Shown piece by piece: positions 38,528 through 46,979 of a stretch of 64,000 nt of DNA. The DNA comes from Haloferax sp. Q22 (GTDB taxonomy: Archaea > Halobacteriota > Halobacteria > Halobacteriales > Haloferacaceae). Every line of letters begins with the position of its first letter. Position 1 is the stretch's first letter. The notes beneath the pieces were generated by a model that was given only the letters and a program-made list of their open reading frames with translations, was not told the DNA's origin and ran no database searches. The position numbers and the translations under genes are program-made. The DNA is taken from assembly GCF_001482285.1 (NCBI RefSeq), contig NZ_LOEP01000016.1:1-64000 (forward strand). The letters are read 5' to 3'.

Positions 38528-38602
38528 TGGGCCCTATGGGGTTCGAACCCATGACCACCCGGTTATGAGCCGAGCGCTCTGACCAGACTGAGCTAAGGGC
38601 CC
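38528..38602 (-). tRNA. tRNA with CAU anticodon (Met, or Ile2)
   Basis: The cloverleaf on the minus strand has acceptor GGGCCCT/AGGGCCC, D-arm GCTC...GAGC, anticodon loop CTCATAA, T-arm ATGGG-TTCGAAC-CCCAT and discriminator A73. CAU is read as elongator methionine, or as isoleucine AUA if the wobble C is modified to agmatidine. I cannot decide from the sequence. No CCA is encoded. Confidence 0.88.
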
Positions 38603-38699
38603 TCGGTCGATTCTTTCCCGTCGTCCCTCTTATGTCTTATCAGAAGCCGCCGCCGGCGAATCGGAGACGAACCGCTCACCGGCGTGAGAAACGGAGAAG

Positions 38700-38772
38700 C
38701 GCCACCGCCAGGACTCGAACCTGGGACAACCTCGTTAACAGCGAGGTGCTCTACCAACTGAGCTACGGCGGC
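38700..38772 (-). tRNA. tRNA-Asn (GUU)
   Basis: Minus strand: acceptor GCCGCCG/CGGTGGC with one G-T pair, D-arm GCTC...GAGC, anticodon loop with GTT, T-arm CCAGG-TTCGAGT-CCTGG and discriminator G73, all as expected for asparagine. It lies 97 bp upstream of the CAU tRNA on the same strand and may share a transcript. Confidence 0.93.
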
Positions 38773-38908
38773 TTTCGTCTGCACTCTCTCGTATTCGATG
38801 TTTCTTGATAGGGCTTTCGTTTTTACCCGACGGCTGGCGGATGCCACCGCCTGACGCGGTCGGGGGAGCACCGTCACGCTTTCGCCCGCCCGCGGGAAAC
38901 CAGCGGGC

Positions 38909-40294
38909 ATGACGAACTCGGACCTCGACGCGGTCGTCGCCGCGGTCCGCGAGCGCATCGACCCCGACGAGGCGGAGCGTCGGGCGCTCGCGGCGGCCGC
39001 GTCAGCCCTCGAATCCCGCGTCCGCGACGCTCTCGCGGACCTGCCGGTGGAGGCCGACGCGCTCCAAGTCGGCAGCACCGCCCGCGGCACGTGGCTCTCG
39101 GGCGACCGCGACATCGACCTGTTTGTGCGCTTTCCTGCCGACCTCGACCGCGAGGAGCTCGAAACGTACGGCCTCGAAGTCGGCCACGCGGTCCTTCCCG
39201 ACGGCCACGAAGAGTACGCCGAACACCCCTACGTGAAAGGCGACTACGACGGCTTCGACGTGGACCTCGTCCCCTGTTACGACGTTCCCACCGCCTCGGA
39301 CATCCGCTCTGCGGTCGACCGGACGCCCTTTCACAACGCCTACCTGACCGAGCGCCTCGACGACGACCTCGCGGCCGACGTGCGCGTGTTCAAGCGATTT
39401 CTGAAGGGTATCGGCGCGTACGGGAGCGACCTCCGAACTGAGGGCTTCTCGGGCTATCTCGCCGAACTCCTCGTGGTCGAACACGGCGGCTTCGAATCGT
39501 TGCTCCGGGCGGCCGCCGACTGGAGTCCGCAGGTCGAGTTCGACCCGGAGAACCACGGGACACCGAGCTTTTCCGACCCGCTCGTCGTCATCGACCCAAC
39601 CGACCCCAAACGGAACGTCGCCGCGGTCTGCTCGGCTGAGAACGTCGCCCGCCTCCAGCACTACGCCCGCGACCTGCTCGCGGACCCGCGCGAATCGCTC
39701 TTTTTCCGGCCGGATCCGCCGGCGCTCGACGCCGACGGCGTTCGGAATCACCTCGACCGCCGCGGGACCACGGCCGTCGCCGTCGTCTTCGACTGCCCGG
39801 ACCTCGTGGACGACCAGCTCTACCCGCAACTGAGAAAGTCACTGACTGGCGTCGCCGACGGCCTCGATAGACGTGGCTTCGACGTGTTCCGGCGCGCGAC
39901 GTTCGCCGACACCGATACCGACGGCGAGGGGCAGGGCGAGGCGGTCCTCTTCGCCGAACTCTCTGTCGCCGAGCGCCCGGTGGTCGAGCGCCACGAGGGG
40001 CCGCCGGTCCACGTCCGCCGCCACGCCGAGGGGTTTTACGGCGCGTACGAGGACGGCGACGACCACTACGGACCGTTCCTCGACGGCGACCGCTACGTGG
40101 TCGAGCGCGAGCGGGAGTTCACCTCGGCGACCGGCTTCCTCGAAAGCGACGCGCTGTTCGACGTGGCGCTCGGAAAACACGTGGAATCGACGCTCAGAGA
40201 GGAGGGCTACGACGTGCTCGTCGGCGACGACGTGGCCGCGCTCGCGGAGGCGTTCGGCGACGAATTGGGCCGTTACTTCGCGCCGAGACCGTGA
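38909..40294 (+). CDS. cca: CCA-adding tRNA nucleotidyltransferase (archaeal class I)
   Basis: The product has 461 residues. The polymerase-beta-type head has GSTARGTWLSGDRDIDLFV (about 51-69) with the catalytic DxD and a third carboxylate in GFDVDLVPCY. Then come the central domain (FKRFLKGIGAYGSDLRTEGFSGYLAELLV) and body and tail domains with VRRHAEGFYGAYED. None of the tRNA genes in the window encodes CCA, so this enzyme is needed for all of them. Confidence 0.95.
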   Translation: MTNSDLDAVVAAVRERIDPDEAERRALAAAASALESRVRDALADLPVEADALQVGSTARGTWLSGDRDIDLFVRFPADLDREELETYGLEVGHAVLPDGHEEYAEHPYVKGDYDGFDVDLVPCYDVPTASDIRSAVDRTPFHNAYLTERLDDDLAADVRVFKRFLKGIGAYGSDLRTEGFSGYLAELLVVEHGGFESLLRAAADWSPQVEFDPENHGTPSFSDPLVVIDPTDPKRNVAAVCSAENVARLQHYARDLLADPRESLFFRPDPPALDADGVRNHLDRRGTTAVAVVFDCPDLVDDQLYPQLRKSLTGVADGLDRRGFDVFRRATFADTDTDGEGQGEAVLFAELSVAERPVVERHEGPPVHVRRHAEGFYGAYEDGDDHYGPFLDGDRYVVEREREFTSATGFLESDALFDVALGKHVESTLREEGYDVLVGDDVAALAEAFGDELGRYFAPRP

Positions 40295-41286
40295 GCGGCG
40301 CGCACGTCGTCGACTAGCTCGACGTTCTTCTCGTCGGGGTCTTCGTCGGGCTCCATCGCGATGCGGCCGTCGAACGTCTCGTGGACGGTGGCGACACCCT
40401 CCGAGAGCGTGTCGAGCCCGTAGCCGCCTTCGAGGACGAACGCGATGGCAGCGTCGGTCGCCTCACAGAGGTCCTGAACGCACTCGGTGAGCATCGCGTA
40501 GCCCTCGGTCGAGACGCGCATCCGCGAGATGGGGTCGTGGCGGTGAGCGTCGAAACCGGCGCTCACGATGAACAGGTCGGGGTCGAACCGCTCGACTGCG
40601 GGCGCGATGGTCTCGTCGAACGAGTAGACGTAGTCGGCGTCGCCCGCGCCGGCGTGGAGCGGGACGTTGAGGGTCGTCCCCTCGCCGTCGCCCTCGCCGG
40701 TCTCTTCGACCTCGCCCGTGCCGGGGTAGAGGCCGTCCTCGTGGATGGACGTGTAGAACACGTCACCGCGGTCGTAGAAGATGTCCTGCGTGCCGTTGCC
40801 GTGGTGGACGTCCCAGTCGAAGATTGCGACGCGCTCGGCGAGGCCGTCGTCGATGACCGCCTGCGCGGCCACGGCGGCGTTGTTGAAGAAGCAAAAACCC
40901 ATGGCGTCGTCCTCGACGGCGTGGTGACCCGGCGGCCGGCCGAGCGAGAACGGCGTGTCGCGGCCGTCGTCGCCGTCGAGTGCGGCCCGGGCGGCCCACT
41001 CCGCGAGGCCGGCGGAGGTGAGCGCGGCGTCCCACGACGCCTCGACGGCGACCGTGTCGGGATCCCAGTTGCCGCCGCCGTCGCGACAGAAGTCGTGGAA
41101 CTCGTCGACGTAGCCGTCGTCGTGGACGGCCGCGACGGTCGATTTCTCGGCTGGGGGCGCGTCGACGTACTCGACGCCGTGACGCTTCGCCAGCCCGCGT
41201 CGTATCGCGCGGAGTCGGTCGGCCGTCTCGGGGTGTCGCGGCCCGGTGTCGTGGTCGAGACACGTTTCGCTGTAGCCGAATTGCAT
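40273..41286 (-). CDS. Histone deacetylase-family hydrolase
   Basis: The product has 337 residues. It is a class II-like HDAC/acetoin-utilisation fold with DHDTGPRHPETADRLRAIRRGL at the start, the catalytic dyad RPPGHHA, zinc ligands in FDWDVHHGNGTQDIFY and Asp in SAGFDAHRHDP, and EGGYG near the end. The ATG overlaps the histone stop (TAATG), so the gene is translated with the histone gene before it. It may deacylate lysines on the histone or other proteins; haloarchaeal histones have few lysines, so the target is open. Its last codons overlap the 3' end of cca. Confidence 0.92.
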   Translation of the reverse strand: MQFGYSETCLDHDTGPRHPETADRLRAIRRGLAKRHGVEYVDAPPAEKSTVAAVHDDGYVDEFHDFCRDGGGNWDPDTVAVEASWDAALTSAGLAEWAARAALDGDDGRDTPFSLGRPPGHHAVEDDAMGFCFFNNAAVAAQAVIDDGLAERVAIFDWDVHHGNGTQDIFYDRGDVFYTSIHEDGLYPGTGEVEETGEGDGEGTTLNVPLHAGAGDADYVYSFDETIAPAVERFDPDLFIVSAGFDAHRHDPISRMRVSTEGYAMLTECVQDLCEATDAAIAFVLEGGYGLDTLSEGVATVHETFDGRIAMEPDEDPDEKNVELVDDVRAAHGLGAK

Positions 41287-41717
41287 TATTCGAAGAGGGA
41301 GAAGTAGGTCTCGATGTCCTCGGATTGGACCGTCCGCCGGTCGGCGTGGTGGGCGAGTTTGACGGCGGCGCCCGCCACGTTGACGGCGTAGTCCTCGAGG
41401 ATATCGGCCAGGGCGATTCGAGCGTCCATCGCGACGCGGTAGCGGTCGTCGATTCGGAGGCGGGCGATGCGGTCGATGGGGGCGATCGGGAGGAGGAGTT
41501 CGTCGCGGTCGACGACCTGCTGGACGCCGAAGTCCTCGGCCATCAACGTCTTGCGACCGTCCGCCGTCGCCCGATCGGCGGCGTCTATCGCGAGTTCGGC
41601 GCCGTGGTCCTGAATCCGGCGGGCGAGCGCCTCGGCGGCGCCGGCGCTCACTCGCAACTCACCTGCGTTCTGCCGGATAATCGCGTCTACCGGGGCGAAC
41701 GGTAGCTCGACACTCAT
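41286..41717 (-). CDS. Archaeal histone with two fused histone folds
   Basis: The product has 143 residues. Two consecutive histone folds are visible: FAPVDAIIRQNAGELRVSAGAAEALARRIQDHGAELAIDAADRATADGRKTLMAEDFG (about 6-65) and LPIAPIDRIARLRIDDRYRVAMDARIALADILEDYAVNVAGAAVKLAHHADRRTVQSEDIETYF (about 75-140). This is the haloarchaeal head-to-tail dimer form and is unusually acidic for a histone. The start at 41717 has a TATA box at the right distance. It heads an operon with the deacetylase-family gene. Confidence 0.94.
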   Translation of the reverse strand: MSVELPFAPVDAIIRQNAGELRVSAGAAEALARRIQDHGAELAIDAADRATADGRKTLMAEDFGVQQVVDRDELLLPIAPIDRIARLRIDDRYRVAMDARIALADILEDYAVNVAGAAVKLAHHADRRTVQSEDIETYFSLFE

Positions 41718-41742
41718 ACCCACATATCGGGTCCGTGCGGCG

Positions 41743-41748
41743 TATAAT
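41743..41748 (-). promoter_or_regulatory. TATA box of the histone operon
   Basis: ATTATA on the minus strand is 26-31 bp before the histone ATG, consistent with a leaderless transcript. Confidence 0.55.
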
Positions 41749-41938
41749 CCTTTCCGTCGCGGCCCCTTCTGTATTTTATCGCACGCAGCGCTCCCGATCG
41801 GTTGGATTTCGCTCTGAGAGCCCGGAAAAACCGGACGAACGATGAGTCGGGTTCGATAGCCCGACGACGACGGGGCCATGGGCGACTGACCGTCGCTTCG
41901 GCGCTTCGGCGCTTTGCCGCGCTGTCGTTTCGTCGTCG

Positions 41939-43411
41939 TTACCGCTGTGCGCCGGTGTGGACCTCGACCGTCTCGGCGCTGATGCGGCCGTCGGTCTCCG
42001 TGCCGGAGACCGTCACCTCGTCGCCGAGGCCGAGGTCGGCGTCGGTATCGACGGTCTTGGTCTGCGTGCCGTCATCGAGGATGACCGGCGTCCCGGCCTG
42101 CACGACCGTCCCGGTGAACTCGACCGACTCGCCGGCGGATTCCGTCGCGGTCGCGTCCGACGAGGACCCGCCGTTCGAGGCGGACGTGCCGTCGGACGAC
42201 TCGGACGAACCGCCGGACGAACCGTCACCGGAGAACGCGCCGAGGCCTTGGTCGCTCGGCGGACTGGGTGCCGAATCGCCGGCGTCGGTTCCGGCAGCAC
42301 CCTCGGGAGCCTCGTCCATTACCGTAACGGACGACCGCCAGCCCGCGGAGGCTTCGAGGTCCTCCTGCCAGCCGTCTTTTATCTCCACGTCGGTGATGAC
42401 GACGTAGTCCGCGAGGTCGACGTCGGCGTCGGCTTTCTCGCCCCAGAGGGCGACCCGGATGTCGCCGGTGCCGTCCTTGACGCGGATGTTGCGGACCTGC
42501 CCCTCGGAGCCGTCGTCGCGGTCGAAGGTGCGCTTGCCGTCGGCCTCGATGACGCCGCCGGCGATGTCCACCGTCTGGCCGAGTTCGAGCGACCCGATAT
42601 CGGTCGTCTCGGGGACGTACTCGATGTCCTCGTCGATGACTTCGACCGCGCCGCGAGAGCCGACGTGGAGTTCGAGCGAGCCGTCGCGCTCGCGGACGTA
42701 GCCGTCGACGACCTCGACCGACTGGCCGGTTTCGAGCTCCTCGGCGAGGTCCGCCCGCTCGTCCCAGAGCGTGACGCGGATGCGACCGGTCGGGTCGCCG
42801 ACCGAGAGGTTCGAGACGCGGCCCTCGGTGCCGTCGTCGCGGTCGAACGTCCGGACGGTTCCGGTGTCGAGAATCTTGCCTTCGAGGTTCACGTCCGAGA
42901 GGCCGAGCGCGAGGTCTTCGACGCGGTAGGTGTCGAGCACCTGCACGTCGACCTCGGCGTCGAGGTCCTCTTCGACCTTGCTCGCGCTGACTTCGACGCC
43001 GTTGTAGCCGTCTTTCGGGCGACCGCCGATGCGGAGGACGGTTCCGACTTCGAGGTTCTCCTTCGCGCCGGCGGCCATCTCGTCCCACAGCGAGACGCGG
43101 ATGCGGCCGGTCTCGTCGGCGACCTCGATGTTGACGACCCGCCCGTCTTCGTCCTCGCCGTCGCGTTCGAACGTCCGAACTTCGCCGATGCTGACGACCT
43201 TGGCGAGGAACTTCACGTCCTCCATGCCGGGTTCGATGTCGGCGATGCCGTGTACCTCCTCGTCGCGCAGCTCGTGGGCGATGAGCATCGCCGCCGTCTC
43301 CTCGTCGGCGAGGCCGCCCATCTGTTCGACCTTGTCGTTGACCGCCGCCTCGAACTTCTCGAACTCGACATCGGTGTCGAGGTCGTCGTAGACCTCCCGA
43401 ATGACGCCCAT
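41939..43411 (-). CDS. rpa2: Replication protein A-type single-strand DNA-binding protein (RPA2)
   Basis: The product has 490 residues. It has three tandem OB folds with the same internal signature (RTFERDGEDEDGRVVNIEVADETGRIRVSLWDE about 80-115; RTFDRDDGTEGRVSNLSVGDPTGRIRVTLWDE about 190-220; KRTFDRDDGSEGQVRNIRVKDGTGDIRVALWGE about 300-330). A Ser/Gly/Asp linker and a small C-terminal OB-like strand set (FTGTVVQAGTPVILDDGTQ) follow. No zinc finger is visible. Order and size fit the Haloferax RPA2, which from memory is essential. Confidence 0.92.
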   Translation of the reverse strand: MGVIREVYDDLDTDVEFEKFEAAVNDKVEQMGGLADEETAAMLIAHELRDEEVHGIADIEPGMEDVKFLAKVVSIGEVRTFERDGEDEDGRVVNIEVADETGRIRVSLWDEMAAGAKENLEVGTVLRIGGRPKDGYNGVEVSASKVEEDLDAEVDVQVLDTYRVEDLALGLSDVNLEGKILDTGTVRTFDRDDGTEGRVSNLSVGDPTGRIRVTLWDERADLAEELETGQSVEVVDGYVRERDGSLELHVGSRGAVEVIDEDIEYVPETTDIGSLELGQTVDIAGGVIEADGKRTFDRDDGSEGQVRNIRVKDGTGDIRVALWGEKADADVDLADYVVITDVEIKDGWQEDLEASAGWRSSVTVMDEAPEGAAGTDAGDSAPSPPSDQGLGAFSGDGSSGGSSESSDGTSASNGGSSSDATATESAGESVEFTGTVVQAGTPVILDDGTQTKTVDTDADLGLGDEVTVSGTETDGRISAETVEVHTGAQR

Positions 43412-43598
43412 CAGGCGTCACCTCCCGGAACGAAGCGCGCGCGTCGCGGCAGACCAAACGTCGTACTCATACTATGGACGAACAGGGAAGGGCGGCGCTT
43501 AAGCGTTGTTTTCCTCCGGATTGGACCGCCGAACCGACCGCGCGAATCGAGCGACATAGCGGGGGTGGCCGCGGCCTCAGATTTGAACCTTCGGACCG

Positions 43599-44099
43599 TC
43601 AGGCGTCCGTATCGATGCGGGCGACCTCGCGACGACCGTCAGCATCGTTGTGGACGACGACCGCCCGGCCGGGGAGGCCGCTTTCGAACCGGAGCGTCGC
43701 CTCGTAGCCGCGAACGACCGGCGATTCGGTGCAGTTCTTCACGTCGGTCCGCTCGACGGCCTCAACGACGAGCGTGGCCGTATCCGACTCCGCGTCGTAG
43801 TCGGCCCGCGCGAGTCGGGCGATGGTACACTCGGTCGCTCCCGAGACACAGCCGACGACCGAGAACCCGGTCTCGGTCTCGGTCGCGAGCGCCCCATCGG
43901 CCGGACAGGCGTCGGCGCGGACGGGCGTGAGTGACCGCCCGACGAGTCGCGGACGGCGAGGTGTCTCTATCGGCGTCGACGACGCGGTCTCGGTCTCGGT
44001 GCTCGCGGTCGGCTGCTCCGCCGCGTTGTCGCCGCTCGCGCACCCCGCGAGCGAGGCGCACAGCCCGGCGGTTCCGAGGAGAAACGCGCGTCGATTCAC
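43599..44099 (-). CDS. Tat-exported lipoprotein of unknown function
   Basis: The product has 166 residues from a GTG at 44099 directly before the Tat motif NRRAFLLGTAG; the lipobox SLAGC places the anchor Cys at about 19. A Thr/Ser/Glu linker leads to a small beta-rich domain with four Cys (ACPADG, VGCVSGATECTIARL, KNCTES) that may form disulfides outside the cell. No domain recognised. Confidence 0.7.
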   Translation of the reverse strand: MNRRAFLLGTAGLCASLAGCASGDNAAEQPTASTETETASSTPIETPRRPRLVGRSLTPVRADACPADGALATETETGFSVVGCVSGATECTIARLARADYDAESDTATLVVEAVERTDVKNCTESPVVRGYEATLRFESGLPGRAVVVHNDADGRREVARIDTDA

Positions 44100-44332
44100 G
44101 CACGGGGATAGGGTCGCCGGCGAAAAAGTCCTTGCGTGCGGTACGCACGGTCGCCGCGGCGGACGGAAACGCGCCGGAGACGGCGTGAGAGACAACCGTC
44201 GTTCGCACTAGGTGGTCGATGCGCGTGCCCGGAGTTCGACGCCCGCCTCGTGCCGTGGTCCCGCGGTTCACTGGGAGTTCACATCGTAACCGTCTTAAGT
44301 AACCGTCGAGTACCGAAGAATGCAGCAAGACA

Positions 44333-44405
44333 GTCCTGATAGGGTAGTGGACTATCCTCCTGGCTTGCGGAGCCAGGGACCGGAGTTCAAATCTCCGTCA
44401 GGACG
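44333..44405 (+). tRNA. tRNA-Arg (GCG)
   Basis: Acceptor GTCCTGA/TCAGGAC, anticodon stem CTGGC/GCCAG with loop TTGCGGA (anticodon GCG), T-arm CGGAG-TTCAAAT-CTCCG and discriminator G73 give tRNA-Arg for CGC/CGU codons. Its 3' part is duplicated 122 bp downstream. Confidence 0.92.
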
Positions 44406-44504
44406 TTTCTCTCTGGAACTACACGACGAGCGAAGCGAGGAGTCTGTTCCTCGCTGAAACTCCGTCTCGGAGACTTGAACAGGGAGCGACAGGAGGGAGC
44501 GAGT

Positions 44505-44541
44505 GAGTTCAAATCTCCGTCAGGACGTTTCTCTCCGGAAC
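44505..44541 (+). repeat. Copy of the tRNA-Arg 3' end and its trailer
   Basis: Bases 44383-44419 (T-arm 3' part, acceptor strand and 14 bp of trailer) recur here with one mismatch in 37. The 85-bp spacer contains GAGCGAAGCGAG at 44428-44439. No integrase gene or other element lies between the copies. Confidence 0.85.
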
Positions 44542-44635
44542 CGGCCTTCGAGAGCCTTCTGTTCTCTCGGGGCGGTTCACATTCTCTGCGGACCTGAACG
44601 GCGAGCGATTTCGCCGCAAACGGGTTCAGCGCTCG

Positions 44636-45319
44636 TCAGGACTCGACGTGAGCGGCCAGTCCGAGGTCCAGTTCTTCGACCCCGTCGAGCACTAAGTCGG
44701 CCATGCGGCGCGCTCCGTGCTCGCTGAAATGCGTGTCGTCGGCGATTCCATCGAGATAGTTCGGGTGTTCGCCCGGCTCCAGATGGTTGTAGAGCGCCGT
44801 CGACGCTTCGGGGCCGAGTTCCGCTAAGAGTGACCGCGTTCGCTCGTCCATGTCGATGAACGGAACGTCGCGGTCGCGCGCGACGGCTCTGGTCAGGTCG
44901 GCGTACTCGCGGTGGGTGTCTTTCGGGACGCCGTCGTCGTCGAAGTGACGCCGCGCGATGGACGTGAGCAACACGGGCGTCGCCCCCTGCTCGCGCGTCT
45001 CACCGACGAATTTCCCGAGATTGTCGACGAACCCCTCCTTGGTCGTGTGCTGTTCTTTCGACGGCACCTCGTCGTTGTGGCCGAACTGGACGAACACGTA
45101 GTCGGTCTCGGTCAACTGGCGGACGACGGGACGCCAGCGTCCCTCCTCCAGAAACGTTCGGGTGCTACGCCCGTTTTGGGCGTGGTTCGCCACCGTGACG
45201 GCGTCGTCGAAACAGTCGGCGAAGGGCATTCCCCACCCGGTTTCGGGGCGCTCGTTCGCCTCCTTATCGGCCATGGTGGAGTCCCCGACGAGGTGGACGG
45301 TAATCGACTCGGACGACAT
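44636..45319 (-). CDS. SGNH/GDSL hydrolase (rhamnogalacturonan acetylesterase-like)
   Basis: The product has 227 residues from MSSESITVHLVGDSTMADK. It has SGNH blocks: catalytic Ser in VGDSTMAD (block I), NHAQNGRSTRTF, block III FGHNDE, and the Asp/His pair in DGIADDTHFSEHGARRMADL near residue 205. This matches CE12-type esterases that deacetylate pectin-like sugars. No signal peptide, so intracellular or exported by an unknown route. Monocistronic. Confidence 0.85.
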   Translation of the reverse strand: MSSESITVHLVGDSTMADKEANERPETGWGMPFADCFDDAVTVANHAQNGRSTRTFLEEGRWRPVVRQLTETDYVFVQFGHNDEVPSKEQHTTKEGFVDNLGKFVGETREQGATPVLLTSIARRHFDDDGVPKDTHREYADLTRAVARDRDVPFIDMDERTRSLLAELGPEASTALYNHLEPGEHPNYLDGIADDTHFSEHGARRMADLVLDGVEELDLGLAAHVES

Positions 45320-45497
45320 TTCGGTAGCGCTCGTCCGGGCGGCGTATAGAGCCACCGGTCGGGTCAATCCACGGGGCGAACGAGCATCCTAACCGTCGCT
45401 AACGGGAGCCTACCCGTCGGGTACGAACGTGGCGGTTGACGAAAGCGAACGCGGACTCCCGAGCGCTCTCGGCAGTCACAGACCGGGAAAAACGAGC

Positions 45498-45719
45498 TTA
45501 CGCCTCGTCGTAGGGTGGTTCGAGGTCGCGTGACCCGTCGTCCTCACGGCGGCGGACCGACGCGGTCGTGCGCGACCGCTGTGGGCGGGAACGAGGTGCC
45601 TCCTCGGACCGGGGCTTCGCGGCCCACGACCCGTGGCAGTCCCGACAGTAGTTGCCTTTGTACGCCCGCGTGAACAGGTACTGCTCACCGCAGCGGATAC
45701 AAACCGGGGACTGGGTCAT
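45498..45719 (-). CDS. Small zinc-ribbon protein
   Basis: The product has 73 residues from MTQSPVCIRCGEQYLFTRAY. Cys7-x2-Cys10 and Cys25-x2-Cys28 with a basic loop between form a C4 zinc ribbon. The tail is rich in Arg, Ser and Glu and looks disordered. Bacteria have similar zinc-binding modules in topoisomerase-like and CxxC-20 proteins. Function unknown. Confidence 0.65.
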   Translation of the reverse strand: MTQSPVCIRCGEQYLFTRAYKGNYCRDCHGSWAAKPRSEEAPRSRPQRSRTTASVRRREDDGSRDLEPPYDEA

Positions 45720-45863
45720 CGTACGACACCTCGGACGAGGGTTTCGAGGGCATTCATATGCTATCATACCACATAAGTCCCCGAGCGGCATAAGTATGCA
45801 AGGCCTACGGCGGGAGAGCCCGGTCTTCGCGGAATCTTTACTCGTGGACGGCGAACGGTTCGC

Positions 45864-46475
45864 ATGGACGATTCGCTTCGCGCAGGCGTCGCCATCTACA
45901 ACGCGGGCGCGTATCGGGCGGCCCACGGCGCGTGGGAGGCGAAGTGGCTCGCGCTCGAACGCGGGGGCGACGACGAGCGGTTCCTTCACGGCCTCATCCA
46001 GTTCACCGCGGCGGTCCACCACGCCCGCGACGGCAACGACTCGGGCGCGGTCGGTCTCGCCCGGAGCGCCCGAGAGTACCTCGACGGCCTTGCCGACGAC
46101 TACCGCGGCGTCGACCTCGCCGAGGTGCGGGCGTTCCTCTCACGACTCGAAGCCGACCCCGCCATCGCCGACGACCCGCTCGCGCTCCGACTCGACGGGC
46201 AAGTCGTCACCTACGACGACCTCGATTTCGACGCGGTCGCCGTCGCGGCCGAGACGCTCGCGGAGGAACTGGACGGCTACGAGGTGGATGTCGTCGCCGA
46301 CGCGGTCGAGTACGCCCGCGAGGAGGTCGCCGACGGGGCGCAGACGCAGTTCACGGCGATGGTGTTCGACTTCGTGCGAAACGAGGCACAGCGCGGGCTG
46401 GTGTTTCAGCGATTGAGCGAGCACGTCCGCCGGCGGCGACGGCGCGAAGACGACGTGAGCGACCTGTTCGAGTGA
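45864..46475 (+). CDS. DUF309-domain protein
   Basis: The product has 203 residues. The DUF309 pattern is clear: IYNAGAYRAAHGAWEAKWLALERGGDDERFLHGLIQFTAAVHHARDGN (about 11-58), a conserved helical metal-site-like motif. A long helical C-terminal extension has AVEYAREEVADGAQTQFTAMVFDFVRNEAQRGLVFQRL. Function of the family is unknown. Confidence 0.85.
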   Translation: MDDSLRAGVAIYNAGAYRAAHGAWEAKWLALERGGDDERFLHGLIQFTAAVHHARDGNDSGAVGLARSAREYLDGLADDYRGVDLAEVRAFLSRLEADPAIADDPLALRLDGQVVTYDDLDFDAVAVAAETLAEELDGYEVDVVADAVEYAREEVADGAQTQFTAMVFDFVRNEAQRGLVFQRLSEHVRRRRRREDDVSDLFE

Positions 46476-46633
46476 GAAACGATGGTGGGCGCTTTGAACT
46501 CCTCAACAGGCGACAATTTGACTCTGTGCGGTCGATACAGGACGGAGGCGAATCGGTTGCCATGGGATTTCTCGGCGCGAGCGTGCGGGGATAAACAACG
46601 GGACGCTAACAGCGGACTCACCCAATGGGAGGT

Positions 46634-46843
46634 TCAGAAATATGCCTCTTTGATGACGGAGAGTAGCCAGACTATCGGGGCGAGGGCAAGGAGCAAGCCG
46701 ACGATACCAATCAGATAGTTCCCTTCGACGAGTCCCCGCGCCCATCCTCTCCCGAGGTGAAACATGAACAGGGTAAGGACGAGTAACACCACGTTGCGGA
46801 GCGAAAAGCCCGAACCCTCCGCACTAGAACCAGGCGCGGACAT
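46634..46843 (-). CDS. Small two-helix membrane protein
   Basis: The product has 69 residues from MSAPGSSAEGSGFSLRN. It has two hydrophobic segments (VVLLVLTLFMFHLG and YLIGIVGLLLALAPIVWLLSVI). CTTATACAAA (46866-46875, minus strand) lies about 26 bp upstream of this start, so I prefer it over the in-frame start at 46918. Role unknown. Confidence 0.6.
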   Translation of the reverse strand: MSAPGSSAEGSGFSLRNVVLLVLTLFMFHLGRGWARGLVEGNYLIGIVGLLLALAPIVWLLSVIKEAYF

Positions 46844-46979
46844 ATCGTACTCGTTCTTGTCGAATTTGTATAAGTATTCTCCCGTCACGTTCGTACGCCT
46901 CCTGACCGGCTGTTTCACACGACGCCCATCTGAAAATCGGCGTTCAACGGGGCCGAAAATCGAGGTGCCGACGCCGCAA

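Noticed and set aside
38239-38582. Open frames covering the region upstream of and across the CAU tRNA
   Set aside because: They run into the tRNA gene and read GFEPMTTRL-like peptides that are translations of the T-arm; codon bias is poor.
44333-44541. A provirus or integrative element at tRNA-Arg
   Set aside because: Only 85 bp separate the two copies and no integrase or element gene is present, so a resident element is excluded; an old scar remains possible.
46482-46745. Plus- and minus-strand frames between the DUF309 gene and the small membrane gene
   Set aside because: They partly overlap the better supported membrane gene, lack conserved motifs and have atypical codon use.
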